A stretch of DNA of 64,000 bases from Streptomyces sp. BA2 (GCF_009769735.1 NZ_WSRO01000002.1:7365001-7429000); one strand, 5' to 3'. Shown: positions 32,442 to 41,843, numbered from the stretch's first letter. Notes: generated by a model from the sequence alone, not told the origin. A program made the numbers and translations.

Positions 32442-33776
32442 GTGGACGTAGAACTGGTGCTGCGCTCGACTCGCGTGATCACCCCGCAGGGCACCCGCCC
32501 CGCGTCGGTCACGGTCTCCGGGGGGAAGATCGCCGACGTGCTGGCCCACGACGCCGACGTACCGGCGGGGGCCCGTCTGGAGGACTTCGGCGACGACGTC
32601 CTGCTGCCCGGTCTGGTCGACACGCACGTCCATGTCAACGACCCGGGCCGCACGGAGTGGGAGGGCTTCTGGACCGCCACCCGCGCCGCTGCCGCCGGCG
32701 GCATCACCACCCTCGTCGACATGCCGCTCAACTCCCTGCCGCCGACCACGACGGTCGGCAATCTGCGCACGAAGCAGGACGTCGCCCGCACCAAGGCGCA
32801 CATCGACGTCGGCTTCTGGGGCGGCGCCCTGCCCGACAACGTCGGCGACCTGGGGCCCCTGCACGACGCCGGTGTCTACGGCTTCAAGTGCTTCCTCTCG
32901 CCGTCCGGCGTGGACGAGTTCCCGCACCTGGACCAGGACCGCCTCGCCACCTCCATGGCGGAGATCGCGGGCTTCGGCGGCCTGCTCATCGTGCACGCCG
33001 AGGACCCGCACGAGCTGGACGCGGCCCCGCACAAGAGCGGCCCCAAGTACACGGACTACCTGCAGACCCGGCCGCGCGTCTCCGAGGACGTCGCGATCGA
33101 GGGCCTCATCGGGCTCGCCAAGCGGCTCGGCGCCCGCGTCCACGTACTGCACCTGTCGTCCTCCGACGCGCTGCCCCTGATCGCCGCCGCCAAGCGCGAG
33201 GGCGTCAAGCTCACCGTCGAGACGTGCCCGCACTACCTCACGCTCACCGCGGAGGAAGTCCCGGACGGCGCGAGCGAGTTCAAGTGCTGCCCGCCCATCC
33301 GCGAGGCCGCCAACCAGGACCTGCTGTGGGACGCGCTCGCCGACGGCACCGTCGACTGCATCGTGACGGACCACTCCCCGTCCACCGCCGACCTCAAGAC
33401 CGACGACTTCGCGACCGCGTGGGGCGGCATCTCCGGGCTCCAGCTCAGCCTCCCCGCGGTCTGGACCGAGGCACGCAAGCGCGGCCACAGCCTTGAGGAC
33501 GTGGTGCGCTGGATGTCGACGCGCACCTCCGAACTGGTCGGACTCGACCAGAAGGGCGCCATCGAGGCCGGCCGCGACGCCGACTTCGCGGTCCTCGCGC
33601 CCGACGAGACCTTCACCGTGGACCCCGCGGAGCTGCAGCACCGGAACCGAGTCACGGCGTACGCGGGCAAGACCCTCAGCGGCGTCGTGAAGTCCACCTG
33701 GCTGCGCGGCGAACGCATCCTGCACGGCGGCGAGTTCAGCGAACCCGCAGGCCGACTTCTGGAAAGGAAGAACTGA
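32442..33776 (+). CDS. allB: Allantoinase
   Basis: A 444-residue amidohydrolase that opens the hydantoin ring of allantoin to allantoate. The binuclear metal site is complete: His62 and His64 in [10 protein letters not shown], Lys149 (to be carbamylated) in YGFKCFLS, His185 in IVHAEDPH, His237 in HVLHLSSSD and Asp310 in IVTDHSP. GTG 32442 has AGAGAGG about 11 bases upstream; the frame runs further upstream through the operator region, so earlier starts are unlikely. It is followed 5 bases later by allantoicase, and both are controlled by the divergent AllR. Confidence 0.94.
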   Translation: MDVELVLRSTRVITPQGTRPASVTVSGGKIADVLAHDADVPAGARLEDFGDDVLLPGLVDTHVHVNDPGRTEWEGFWTATRAAAAGGITTLVDMPLNSLPPTTTVGNLRTKQDVARTKAHIDVGFWGGALPDNVGDLGPLHDAGVYGFKCFLSPSGVDEFPHLDQDRLATSMAEIAGFGGLLIVHAEDPHELDAAPHKSGPKYTDYLQTRPRVSEDVAIEGLIGLAKRLGARVHVLHLSSSDALPLIAAAKREGVKLTVETCPHYLTLTAEEVPDGASEFKCCPPIREAANQDLLWDALADGTVDCIVTDHSPSTADLKTDDFATAWGGISGLQLSLPAVWTEARKRGHSLEDVVRWMSTRTSELVGLDQKGAIEAGRDADFAVLAPDETFTVDPAELQHRNRVTAYAGKTLSGVVKSTWLRGERILHGGEFSEPAGRLLERKN

Positions 33777-33781
33777 TCACT

Positions 33782-34900
33782 GTGACGACGGCGATACCGA
33801 CTTTCACCGGCGACGCGAACCCCTACGGCGGCGGCGACCCCTACGCGGACTACCGCACCGCTGACTTCCCCTTCACGCAGTACGCCAACCTCGCCGACCG
33901 GCAGCTGGGCGCCGGTGTGATCGCCGCCAACGACGAGTTCTTCGCGATGCGCGAGAACCTGCTCCTCGCGCACCCCGCCGTGTTCGACCCGGAGCACTTC
34001 GGGCACAAGGGCAAGGTCATGGACGGCTGGGAGACCCGCCGCCGCCGCGGTGTCTCGTCCGAGCACCCGTGGCCCACCGCCGACGACCACGACTGGGCGC
34101 TCGTGCGCCTCGGCGCCCCCGGCGTCGTACGCGGCATCGTCATCGACACCGCACACTTCCGCGGCAACTACCCGCAGGCCGTGTCCGTCGAGGGCACGAG
34201 CGTCGACGGTTCGCCGACCCCCGAGGAGCTCCTCGCGGACGACGTGAAGTGGACGACTCTGGTACCGCGCACGGCAGTTGGCGGTCACGCGGCCAACGGC
34301 TTCGCCGTCGACCTGGAGCAGCGCTTCACGCACCTGCGCGTCAACCAGCACCCGGACGGCGGCGTCGCCCGCCTGCGTGTGTACGGCGAGGTCGTCGCCG
34401 ACCCCAAGTGGCTCGCGGCGCTCGGCACGTTCGACGTCGTCGCCCTGGAGAACGGCGGCCAGGTCGAGGACGCGTCCGACCGCTTCTACTCCCCGGCCAC
34501 CAACACCATCCAGCCGGGCCGCTCCCGCAAGATGGACGACGGCTGGGAGACGCGGCGCCGCCGCGACAACGGCAACGACTGGATCCGCTACCAGCTTGTG
34601 GCCCAGTCCGAGATCCGCTCCGTCGAGATCGACACGGCCTACTTGAAGGGCAATTCGGCGGGCTGGGCCTCGCTCTCCGTCCGCGACGGCGAACAGGGCG
34701 AGTGGGTCGAGGCGCTGCCCCGCACCCGCCTGCAGCCCGACACCAACCACCGCTTCGTCCTGGACGTCCCGGTCGTCGGCACGCATGTGCGCATCGACAT
34801 CTTCCCGGACGGCGGCATCTCGCGGCTGCGGCTGTACGGCTCCCTGACGGAGGCGGGCGCGAGCCGCCTGGCGGCGCGTCACCAGGAGCTCGGCGGCTGA
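33782..34900 (+). CDS. alc: Allantoicase
   Basis: A 372-residue enzyme built of two homologous allantoicase domains. The repeat is visible as KVMDGWETRRRR (near 80) and RKMDDGWETRRRR (near 250), TAHFRGNYP and TAYLKGNS, and two HPDGG/FPDGG-type ends with RLRVYG and RLRLYG. It hydrolyses allantoate to ureidoglycolate and urea; glyoxylate formed afterwards is the substrate of the malate synthase in this window. GTG 33782 is 5 bases after the allantoinase stop. A perfect terminator follows the gene. Confidence 0.95.
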   Translation: MTTAIPTFTGDANPYGGGDPYADYRTADFPFTQYANLADRQLGAGVIAANDEFFAMRENLLLAHPAVFDPEHFGHKGKVMDGWETRRRRGVSSEHPWPTADDHDWALVRLGAPGVVRGIVIDTAHFRGNYPQAVSVEGTSVDGSPTPEELLADDVKWTTLVPRTAVGGHAANGFAVDLEQRFTHLRVNQHPDGGVARLRVYGEVVADPKWLAALGTFDVVALENGGQVEDASDRFYSPATNTIQPGRSRKMDDGWETRRRRDNGNDWIRYQLVAQSEIRSVEIDTAYLKGNSAGWASLSVRDGEQGEWVEALPRTRLQPDTNHRFVLDVPVVGTHVRIDIFPDGGISRLRLYGSLTEAGASRLAARHQELGG

Positions 34901-34929
34901 TCCGCAGCCGCTGAAGTGCCCTGAAGAAC

Positions 34930-34967
34930 GTGGGGCGCACCGGGTGGACAGCCCCGGTGCGCCCCAC
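34930..34967 (+). terminator. Terminator after the allantoinase-allantoicase operon
   Basis: GTGGGGCGCACCGGG (34930-34944) pairs over 15 bp with 34953-34967 around an 8-base loop. It sits between two convergent genes and probably works both ways. Confidence 0.85.
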
Positions 34968-34989
34968 TCTCCATGCCCGCGAGCCGCGG

Positions 34990-35730
34990 TTACGCGGTGT
35001 ATCCGCCGTCGACCACGAGCTCCGCGCCCGTGATGAACGCGGCGTCCTCCCCGGCGAGATAGGCGACGAGTGAAGCCACCTCGTCCGCCGAGCCGAAGCG
35101 GGCGAGCGCCGTGCCCGCCTTCTGGGGCTCGGCGAACGGGCCGTCGGCCGGATTCATGTCCGTGTCGATCGCCCCGGGATGCACCACGTTCACCGTGATC
35201 CCGCGCCCCGCGAGCTCCCGCGCCAGTGGCTTGCTCATCCCCGTGAGCGCCGCCTTGCTCATCGCGTACAGCGTCCCGCCGGGCCCACCGGCGTACCGCG
35301 TGAGCGCCGATCCGATGGAGATGATCCGGCCCCGGTCGGCGAGCCTGCCGGCCGCCGCCTGCGAGGCCAGGAAGACCGAACGTACGTTGATGTCGAGCAC
35401 CCGGTCGACATCGGAGAGCGCCAAGTCCCCGATGGGGCCGAGCACTCCGATGCCCGCGTTGTTCACCAGGATGTCCAGACGGCCCAGGTCGTCGGCCGCG
35501 CGCTCCACCGGGCCCGCGGCGTCACCGGGGTCGGCCGCGTCGGCCTTGATGGCGAACCCGCGCCGTCCCGTCGACTCGATCTTGGCGACGACCTCATGAG
35601 CGGCGGCCTCTCCGTTGACGTACGTGATCGCCACGTCGGCACCCTCCTGCGCGAGCCGCAGCGCGATCGCCGCGCCGATGCCGCGGCTGCCGCCGGTGAC
35701 GAGGGCGGTCTTGCCGGTCAGAGAAGACAT
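34990..35730 (-). CDS. SDR-family NAD(P)-dependent oxidoreductase
   Basis: A 246-residue classical short-chain dehydrogenase. The cofactor motif is TGGSRGIG (12-19), the structural motif is NNAG (90-93), and the catalytic residues are Ser141, Tyr155 and Lys159 in SIGSALTRYAG...YAMSKAA. The conserved end is AAFITGAELVVDGGY. It resembles 3-oxoacyl-ACP reductase/FabG-like SDRs, but specificity is not readable. It is monocistronic and convergent to the allantoin operon. Confidence 0.9.
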   Translation of the reverse strand: MSSLTGKTALVTGGSRGIGAAIALRLAQEGADVAITYVNGEAAAHEVVAKIESTGRRGFAIKADAADPGDAAGPVERAADDLGRLDILVNNAGIGVLGPIGDLALSDVDRVLDINVRSVFLASQAAAGRLADRGRIISIGSALTRYAGGPGGTLYAMSKAALTGMSKPLARELAGRGITVNVVHPGAIDTDMNPADGPFAEPQKAGTALARFGSADEVASLVAYLAGEDAAFITGAELVVDGGYTA

Positions 35731-35931
35731 GTCAGAGCCTCATTTGCGTAGACAGATACAGATAGACGCGTAATGCGTGGGAAGTGCTTGCGGGTTCAAT
35801 GAAAGCGGGCGGCGTGCGCCGTGGCTGGCGGGAAATGGACACCGATTTCCCGGCGGAGGGGCTACGGTGACCGACCCGCGTGAGAGCCGCCGAAGTCTCC
35901 ACACCGCCGCATCCGTTGGAGACCGTGCCCT

Positions 35932-36846
35932 GTGTCGACGCTCGCTGTTCCCGCCGCGCCCGCCGCGCGCCGCGCCTGGCTCACCGATCTGCCCGTCCTG
36001 CTCGTGGCCGTGGTCTGGGGCGCCAGTTATCTCGCCGCGAAGGGCATCACGACGACGCACACGGTCGTCGCCGTCCTCGTGCTGCGGTTCGCCGTCGTGC
36101 TGCCCGCGCTCGTGGTGGCCGGATGGCGCGGCCTGCGCGCGCTGACGGCGCCGCAGTGGCGCGGGGCGGGAGCGCTCGGTCTCGTCCTGAGCGGGATCTT
36201 CCTCCTGGAGACGTACGGAGTCGTGCACACCTCGGCGACCAACGCGGGCCTCATCATCAGCCTCACCATGATCTTCACCCCGCTCGCCGAGGCCGCGATG
36301 ACGCGGAAGAGGCCGCCCCGTGCCTTCCTGGCGGCAGCCGGACTCTCCGTGCTCGGCGTGGTCCTGCTGACCCAGGGCGGCGGGTTCACGCGGCCGTCGG
36401 CGGGTGACGGCCTGATCCTCCTCGCGGCGCTCGCGCGTACGGTGCACGTCCTCGCGATGTCCCGGATCAAGGCCGTCCGGGACGCCGCGGAGGCGGACTC
36501 CCTGGCGCTCACCACCGTCCAACTGGGTTCCGCGGTGGGCGTGTTCGCGGTGCTCGCCGCCGCGGGCACGGGAGCGTCGCCCTGGTCCGTCGCCGCGGAC
36601 TTCGGTGCGCGCGAATGGGCCGGGCTGCTCTTCCTCTCCGTGTTCTGCACGCTCTTCGCCTTCTTCGTGCAGATGTGGGCGGTGCGCAGGACGTCTCCTT
36701 CGCGGGTGAGCCTGCTGCTCGGTACGGAGCCGTTGTGGGCGGCCGCGGTGGGGATCGCGGTGGGCGGGGAGCGGCTGGGTGTGGTGGGTCTGGTGGGAGG
36801 TGTGCTGGTTCTGGTGGGGACCAGTTGGGGGCGTCGGGTGCGGTGA
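35932..36846 (+). CDS. EamA/DMT-superfamily transporter
   Basis: A 304-residue protein with ten predicted membrane helices in two EamA repeats. The first begins VLLVAVVWGASYLAAKGITTT and the second LILLAALARTVHVLAMSRIK. The ends LLLGTEPLWAAAVGIAVGGE and LVGGVLVLVGTSW are typical. DMT proteins export amino acids or small metabolites. GTG 35932 is chosen because it precedes the family-like N-terminus. It lies divergent from the SDR gene with 201 bases between, which show only short AT-rich direct repeats (ACAGATA type near 35745). Confidence 0.86.
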   Translation: MSTLAVPAAPAARRAWLTDLPVLLVAVVWGASYLAAKGITTTHTVVAVLVLRFAVVLPALVVAGWRGLRALTAPQWRGAGALGLVLSGIFLLETYGVVHTSATNAGLIISLTMIFTPLAEAAMTRKRPPRAFLAAAGLSVLGVVLLTQGGGFTRPSAGDGLILLAALARTVHVLAMSRIKAVRDAAEADSLALTTVQLGSAVGVFAVLAAAGTGASPWSVAADFGAREWAGLLFLSVFCTLFAFFVQMWAVRRTSPSRVSLLLGTEPLWAAAVGIAVGGERLGVVGLVGGVLVLVGTSWGRRVR

Positions 36847-36879
36847 TACCTTCCGTGGTCGATCAAGCAGGGGGAGCCC

Positions 36880-37263
36880 ATGAACGAGTACTTCGAGCAG
36901 GAATTCGCCGCGGGCGCGCAGAAGCGCCGTATCTGGGGCGGGGTGCTGTTCCTCGCCGCGGGTGTCATCTGGGCCGTGCTCGCGTGGCAGTTGATGGCGC
37001 CGTTCAGCGACGGGGACGACGACTCCTCCCGCAGCCGCGAGTGCCAGTCGGTGCTCTTCTACGAGGGGGACGCCCCGACGTGGCAGGAGTCCACGTGGGA
37101 GGACTGCCGCTCCCAGCGCCGGTGGCCCGAGATGCTGGGCTGGCTGGGGCTCTCGGTGCCGCTCTCGGTGGGCGGCGCGGTGCTCTACACCGGTGGGTCC
37201 ACCAGCCTGCGGATGCGTGAGTACATGGCGGAACACCGCATCGCCGCCGCGAAGAAGGGCTGA
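36880..37263 (+). CDS. Hypothetical membrane protein, two helices
   Basis: A 127-residue protein with membrane helices at about 18-40 (IWGGVLFLAAGVIWAVLAW) and 85-103 (MLGWLGLSVPLSVGGAVLY). An external loop carries two Cys (RECQSV, WEDCRS), which could form a disulfide. A GGGGGAG run precedes ATG 36880. No family recognised. It follows the DMT transporter by 33 bases and may be co-transcribed. Confidence 0.7.
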   Translation: MNEYFEQEFAAGAQKRRIWGGVLFLAAGVIWAVLAWQLMAPFSDGDDDSSRSRECQSVLFYEGDAPTWQESTWEDCRSQRRWPEMLGWLGLSVPLSVGGAVLYTGGSTSLRMREYMAEHRIAAAKKG

Positions 37264-37352
37264 GGAAGAACCGGCGGCGCTTGGTTAACTCCCGGAAAAT
37301 TCACTGCACTTGACGTTGACACGACAACCTCTACGCGCGTCACACTGGTCGC

Positions 37353-37772
37353 ATGCGAATCCCCCCACGAATCGTGAGCGTCACCGCCCTCGCCGCCGCC
37401 CTGCTCATCGGCGGCCCCGTCGCCGTCTCCGCGAGCGCGGCCCCTGACCACCACGCCCCCGTGTCGACGGCGTACTCCGTCACCGCCGTCGGCGACATCT
37501 GCTACTCCGCGCTGCCCGCCCAGGCGCACGACACCCTGGACCTGATCGAGGCGGGCGGCCCCTACCCGTATCCGCAGGACGGCACCGTCTTCCAGAACCG
37601 GGAAGGCATCCTGCCCTCCCAGGGCTCCGGCTACTACCACGAGTACACCGTGAAGACGCCGGGCTCACCGGACCGCGGCGCCCGCCGCATCGTGACCGGT
37701 GAGGAGAACAAGGAGGACTACTACACCTCCGACCACTACGAGTCCTTCGACCTGGTCGACTACGCCTGCTGA
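37353..37772 (+). CDS. Secreted guanyl-specific ribonuclease (RNase Sa type)
   Basis: A 139-residue precursor with a Sec signal peptide (cleavage near residue 30). The mature part aligns along its whole length with RNase Sa of S. aureofaciens. Catalytic residues are all present by that alignment: Glu97 (Sa Glu54) in YYHEYTV, Arg108 and Arg112 (Sa Arg65, Arg69) and His128 (Sa His85) in SDHYESF. Cys50 and Cys139 form the single disulfide. It cuts single-stranded RNA after G outside the cell. No barstar-like inhibitor gene is beside it; cytosolic inhibitors are often encoded elsewhere. Confidence 0.93.
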   Translation: MRIPPRIVSVTALAAALLIGGPVAVSASAAPDHHAPVSTAYSVTAVGDICYSALPAQAHDTLDLIEAGGPYPYPQDGTVFQNREGILPSQGSGYYHEYTVKTPGSPDRGARRIVTGEENKEDYYTSDHYESFDLVDYAC

Positions 37773-37819
37773 GAGCCTGCTGGGACCGCCGCGCACGGTA
37801 CTGATGTGACGGCACGGTA

Positions 37820-38026
37820 CTAACGGGCCTTCCTGCTCTCCGCGACGGCGAACAGCGCGAGCGCGAGGACGATCAGCGTGACGCCCGCGTAGATCTCGTA
37901 GCCGTCGAGGAACCCGATCCGCCGCACGATGCCCCAGCCGCGCAGCCGGCCGGTCAGCCCATGCACCAGGGCGGCCACGCCCTGGATCAGGAGAAGGACG
38001 CCGAAGACCTCAAGTACCCGCTTCAT
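37820..38026 (-). CDS. Small hypothetical membrane protein
   Basis: A 68-residue protein with two hydrophobic stretches (VLEVFGVLLLIQGVAALVHG and YEIYAGVTLIVLALALFAVA) joined by a basic loop. The codon bias matches real genes. The ribosome-binding site is weak. Function unknown; it is convergent with the ribonuclease gene, but no link is evident. Confidence 0.6.
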   Translation of the reverse strand: MKRVLEVFGVLLLIQGVAALVHGLTGRLRGWGIVRRIGFLDGYEIYAGVTLIVLALALFAVAESRKAR

Positions 38027-38184
38027 GCCGAAGAGCCTCGCCCCATGGACCCCCCACGCACATCGGCCACGGGGTGAGGCTTCTTCCTCCTGGCCCCCTC
38101 CGAAAGTCTCCGCCTGCGCGACTTTGGTAGACGATCACGTCCGGTCGGCGCCCGACGCCCCGGCAGTGCGTAGATTTGTCGACC

Positions 38185-39462
38185 ATGAGTGGCAATGAGC
38201 CCCCGCCTGTTCCCTCGGCGCCCTCGGCCCCCTGGGCAAGGCGTCCATGGGCGCTGCCCGCGGCCGTCGCCGCCGAGTTCGACCCGGACCGCGCGCCGCG
38301 CAAGAGCGGGCGCGGGCCCCGGCGGACCGCGCGCGACTGGCTGGTCGACTTCGCCTGCTTCTTCGTGGCCGTCGTCATCGGCATGGTGGGCGCGGACGCG
38401 ATCGGCAAGAACCCGAACGTCTCGCCCGGTCTCGCCGAGGCCGACCAGCTGATCGGCGCGCTCGCCTGCGCCGCCGTCTGGCTGCGCAGGCGCTGGCCGG
38501 TCGGCCTCGCCATTGCCATGGTGCTGGTCAGCGTGGTCTCGGACACCGCGGGCGGCGCGGTCGCCGTGGCGCTGTTCACCCTCGCGGTGCGCCGGCCCTT
38601 CCGGTACGTCGGCTGGATCGGCGGGATCTCGATCTGCGTGGTGCCGTTCGCCTACGGGATGCGGCCCGACCCCGACATGCCCTTTCTGCTCGGCGTCCTC
38701 TTCGGCGTGCTGATCAACGCCTCCGTCATCGGCTGGGGCATGTTCGTCCGCTCGCGCCGCCAGCTCCTGCTGAGCCTGCGCGACCGCGCGATCCGCGCCG
38801 AGAACGAGGCCACGCTCCGCGCCGAACAGGCCCAGTGCCTGGCCCGCGAGTCCATCGCCCGCGAGATGCACGACGTGCTCGCCCACCGCCTCACCCTGCT
38901 CAGCGTGCACGCGGGCGCCCTGGAGTTCCGCCCGGACGCGCCCCGCCAGGAGATCGTCCGCGCCGCGGGTGTGATCCGGGAGAGCGCCCACGAAGCGCTG
39001 CAGGACCTGCGCGAGGTGATCGGCGTCCTGCGCGGCGGCGGGGACAGCGAGGCGTCAGGACGGCCGCAGCCCACCCTCGCCGCCCTGGAGACCCTGGTCG
39101 CCGAGTCACGCGACGCGGGCATGAAGGTCGCACTCGACCACCGCGTCACCGACCCGGCCGCCGTGCCCGCCGCCGTCGGCCGCACCGCCTACCGCATCGC
39201 CCAGGAGGGCCTGACCAACGCCCGCAAGCACGCCCCGGGCGCCGAGGTCACGGTCCTGGTGTCGGGCGCCCCCGGCGAAGGCCTCACCCTGTCGGTACGC
39301 AACCCGCCGCCGCCCGGCGACGTGCCGAAGGTCCCCGGCTCCGGCCAGGGACTGATCGGCCTCACGGAGCGGGCCATGCTCGCGGGCGGCCGCATCGAGC
39401 ACGGGACCACGGGGGACGGCGGCTTCCGCGTCGACGCCTGGCTGCCGTGGCCCGGTAGTTGA
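38185..39462 (+). CDS. Sensor histidine kinase (HisKA_3 type)
   Basis: A 425-residue kinase. After a 50-residue hydrophilic start come four or five membrane helices (about 58-190). The HisKA_3 phosphorylation box is AREMHDVLAHRLTLLSVHAG, with His229. The ATPase domain has the N-box YRIAQEGLTNARKHAPG and a G2-type segment GSGQGLIGLTERAMLAGG; the G1 region is short (SVRNPPPPGD), as in many Streptomyces members. ATG 38185 has little leader. Its partner is the response regulator at 40074, separated by one small gene. Confidence 0.89.
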   Translation: MSGNEPPPVPSAPSAPWARRPWALPAAVAAEFDPDRAPRKSGRGPRRTARDWLVDFACFFVAVVIGMVGADAIGKNPNVSPGLAEADQLIGALACAAVWLRRRWPVGLAIAMVLVSVVSDTAGGAVAVALFTLAVRRPFRYVGWIGGISICVVPFAYGMRPDPDMPFLLGVLFGVLINASVIGWGMFVRSRRQLLLSLRDRAIRAENEATLRAEQAQCLARESIAREMHDVLAHRLTLLSVHAGALEFRPDAPRQEIVRAAGVIRESAHEALQDLREVIGVLRGGGDSEASGRPQPTLAALETLVAESRDAGMKVALDHRVTDPAAVPAAVGRTAYRIAQEGLTNARKHAPGAEVTVLVSGAPGEGLTLSVRNPPPPGDVPKVPGSGQGLIGLTERAMLAGGRIEHGTTGDGGFRVDAWLPWPGS

Positions 39463-39560
39463 GCCAGTCGCCCCCCTCTCCGTACCGCTCTGATGCGTGA
39501 AACCGCCGATGGTACGGTCGCGGAGCGAATGCCCTGCTCGAGTGTGGAAATGGGACGTAC

Positions 39561-40013
39561 ATGACCGTGAAGCGGCAGCCCTGGCTGAAGCGGCCGGCAT
39601 CCCTGGTCCTGTTGATCGGCGCGGCCCTGCTCGCTGTCTGGATGACCACGGTCATCGTCTCGATCGCGACGGAAGAGCCGGACGGGGAGGCCACGTTGGA
39701 CGGGCTGAGTTCCGCCGTGCAACAGGCCCTGACCGACGGGGACGACGGGGAGTTCGGCCGGCTCTTCGACGCCGACAGCGCGGGCGACGACTACGCCAAG
39801 AACTACGTGGCCCGTCTCGGAGAGGCGGATCCGCGACGGATCCGCGCCACCGTGTCCAAGGGCGACGCGGAGCCGGTGGTCACCGTCACGGCGGACGCCG
39901 GGGGCAACGGCACGGTGTGCACCGCGTGGTCCGCCGTCCGCAGCGACGACCGCTGGGTCCTGGACGCGGCGCCGCCCGTGGCGCGCGAGAAGCGGTGCGG
40001 CGCGGCGGGCTGA
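39561..40013 (+). CDS. Hypothetical single-pass membrane protein between kinase and regulator
   Basis: A 150-residue protein with one N-terminal membrane helix (ASLVLLIGAALLAVWMTTVIVS) and an extracytoplasmic domain with two Cys (TVCTAW, EKRCGA), probably disulfide-linked. The Ala/Asp-rich mature region (LSSAVQQALTDGDDGEFGRLFD) has a pattern seen in exported NTF2-like proteins, but I cannot assign it. Its place between sensor kinase and response regulator suggests a role in signal input. Confidence 0.72.
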   Translation: MTVKRQPWLKRPASLVLLIGAALLAVWMTTVIVSIATEEPDGEATLDGLSSAVQQALTDGDDGEFGRLFDADSAGDDYAKNYVARLGEADPRRIRATVSKGDAEPVVTVTADAGGNGTVCTAWSAVRSDDRWVLDAAPPVAREKRCGAAG

Positions 40014-40073
40014 GCGCGGGGAGGGGCTGAGTGCCGGGACGGCGTACGCCGCTGATCTCGTTACTGTGGGGCC

Positions 40074-40745
40074 ATGAACCCGATCCGCGTGCTTCTCGTC
40101 GACGACGACCCGCTGGTCCGTGCCGGTCTGTCCTTCATGATGGGCGGCGCGGACGACATCGAGATCGTCGGCGAGGCGGCTGACGGCTCCCACGTGGCCC
40201 CGCTGGTCGGCGAGCTCCGCCCCGACGTCGTTCTGATGGACATCCGCATGCCCACGATGGACGGCCTCGCGGCGACGGAGGCCCTCCGCAAGCGCCCCGA
40301 CGCCCCCGAGGTCATCGTCCTCACCACCTTCCACGCCGACGATCAGGTGCTGCGGGCCCTGCGGGCGGGGGCGGCCGGGTTCGTACTCAAGGACACCCCG
40401 CCCGCGGAGATCGTCGCGGCGGTACGGGCGGTCGCGGCGGGAGAGCCGGTGCTCTCGCCCACGGTGACGCAGCAGCTGATCACGCAGGTGACGGGGGTGG
40501 GCCCCCAACAGGGGCGCCGCGAGCGGGCGTTGGAGCGGCTCGCGCTCCTTGGCGAGCGGGAGAGGGAGGTGGCGGTCGCGGTGGGCCGGGGCGCGTCGAA
40601 CGCGGACATCGCGGCGGAACTCTTCCTGAGCGTGGCCACGGTCAAGGCCCACGTCTCCCGCGTCCTGACGAAGCTGGACCTCAACAACCGAGTACAGATC
40701 GCACTGTTGGCGCATGACGCGGGACTCCTTGACGAGGTGGAGTAG
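40074..40745 (+). CDS. NarL-family response regulator
   Basis: A 223-residue regulator with an intact receiver: the acidic residues in LLVDDDPLVR, Asp56 in VVLMDIRMPTMDG and Lys in FVLKDTPPAEI. The LuxR helix-turn-helix is LGEREREVAVAVGRGASNADIAAELFLSVATVKAHVSRVLTKL in segments. It pairs with the kinase at 38185. Targets are not identifiable from sequence. Confidence 0.92.
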   Translation: MNPIRVLLVDDDPLVRAGLSFMMGGADDIEIVGEAADGSHVAPLVGELRPDVVLMDIRMPTMDGLAATEALRKRPDAPEVIVLTTFHADDQVLRALRAGAAGFVLKDTPPAEIVAAVRAVAAGEPVLSPTVTQQLITQVTGVGPQQGRRERALERLALLGEREREVAVAVGRGASNADIAAELFLSVATVKAHVSRVLTKLDLNNRVQIALLAHDAGLLDEVE

Positions 40746-40772
40746 CCGCCGCGGCAGCCCCCGGCCGGGCCG

Positions 40773-41792
40773 TCAGCCTCCCTCGATCTCCGCCATCCGC
40801 ACCAACCGCCCTTCCCTGCGTGACAGTTCACACGCCTCCGCGATCCGCAGCGCCTCCAGTGCCTCCCGGCCGTCGCAGGGGTTCGTCCGCTCTCCCCGTA
40901 CGACATCCACGAACGCGGCGAGCTCCGCCTCGTACGCGGGAGTGAAGCGTTCGAGGAAGCCGGGCCACGGCTTGTCGGGCGGCGGCGGGCCCGACGGCTC
41001 CACGGACGACAGGGGGGTGCGGTCGTCGAAGCCGACCGCGATCTGATCCTCATCGCCGGCCAGTTCCATCCGTACGTCGTAGCCCGCGCCGTTGCACCGC
41101 GTGGCCGTCGCCGTGGCCAGCGTGCCGTCGTCGAGAGTGAGGACCGCCGCGGCCGTGTCGACGTCGCCCGCGTCGCGGAACATCGAAGGCCCGGCGTCCG
41201 ACCCGGTCGCGTACACCTCCGTCACCTCACGGCCCGTCACCCACCGCAGCATGTCGAAGTCATGGACCAGACAGTCGCGGTAGAGACCGCCGGAGAGCGG
41301 GAGATACGCGGCCGGCGGCGGCGCCGGATCGGAGGTCATCGCCCGGACCGTGTGCAGCCGCCCGAGCCGCCCCGACCGCACGGCCTCGCGCGCGGCCACG
41401 TACCCCGCGTCGAACCGCCGCTGGAAGCCCAGTTGGAGCACCGTGCCCGCGGCCTCGACCTCCCGGAGCGCGGCGAGCGTACCGGGCAGATCGAGGGCGA
41501 TGGGCTTCTCGCAGAAGACCGGCAGGCCCGCGCGCGCCGCCTTGCCGATCAGCTCGGCGTGCGCGGAGGTCGCCGCGGTGATCACCACCGCGTCCACGGC
41601 GCCTGTCCGGCCGCTCCCCGTGAAGACGTCGTCCACCGAGGCCGCCGAGGCCGTGCCGATCCGCGCCGCGAGCCCCGCCGCGCGCCCGGCGTCGGCATCG
41701 GCGACGACCAGCGCGTCCACCTCCGGATGCCGCTGCAGAGCCGCGGAGTGAAATGTGCCGATACGACCCGTTCCGATCAGTCCGATGCGCAT
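40773..41792 (-). CDS. Gfo/Idh/MocA-family oxidoreductase (inositol dehydrogenase-like)
   Basis: A 339-residue NAD(P)-dependent dehydrogenase. The Rossmann motif is IGLIGTGRIGTFHSAAL, the catalytic/NAD EKP motif is VFCEKPIALD, and FQRRFD and DCLVHDFDMLRW provide the substrate-side residues, with the His/Asp pattern of inositol 2-dehydrogenases. It would oxidise a cyclitol or sugar. ATG 41792 has GAGGGTGGG upstream. It is divergent from a GntR regulator and next to a sugar ABC transporter operon, so it probably acts on the imported compound. Confidence 0.88.
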   Translation of the reverse strand: MRIGLIGTGRIGTFHSAALQRHPEVDALVVADADAGRAAGLAARIGTASAASVDDVFTGSGRTGAVDAVVITAATSAHAELIGKAARAGLPVFCEKPIALDLPGTLAALREVEAAGTVLQLGFQRRFDAGYVAAREAVRSGRLGRLHTVRAMTSDPAPPPAAYLPLSGGLYRDCLVHDFDMLRWVTGREVTEVYATGSDAGPSMFRDAGDVDTAAAVLTLDDGTLATATATRCNGAGYDVRMELAGDEDQIAVGFDDRTPLSSVEPSGPPPPDKPWPGFLERFTPAYEAELAAFVDVVRGERTNPCDGREALEALRIAEACELSRREGRLVRMAEIEGG

Positions 41793-41831
41793 GGACCCAC
41801 CCTCGCCACACCCCGCGATCCTGTCAATCCT

Positions 41832-41843
41832 TTGTCCGGACAA
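41832..41843. promoter_or_regulatory. 12-bp palindrome in dehydrogenase/GntR divergent promoter
   Basis: TTGTCCGGACAA is perfectly symmetric and is followed by a direct repeat CAGAACTTCAGAACTT. It lies 40 bases upstream of the dehydrogenase start. Probable operator, perhaps for the adjacent GntR protein. Confidence 0.5.

Noticed and set aside
32355..33725. 456-codon minus-strand open frame opposite allantoinase
   Set aside because: Shadow of the allantoinase gene; no family pattern and it would run through the operator region.
36880..38026. Barstar-like inhibitor for the secreted ribonuclease
   Set aside because: Both neighbouring small proteins are two-helix membrane proteins, not acidic soluble barstar-like proteins.
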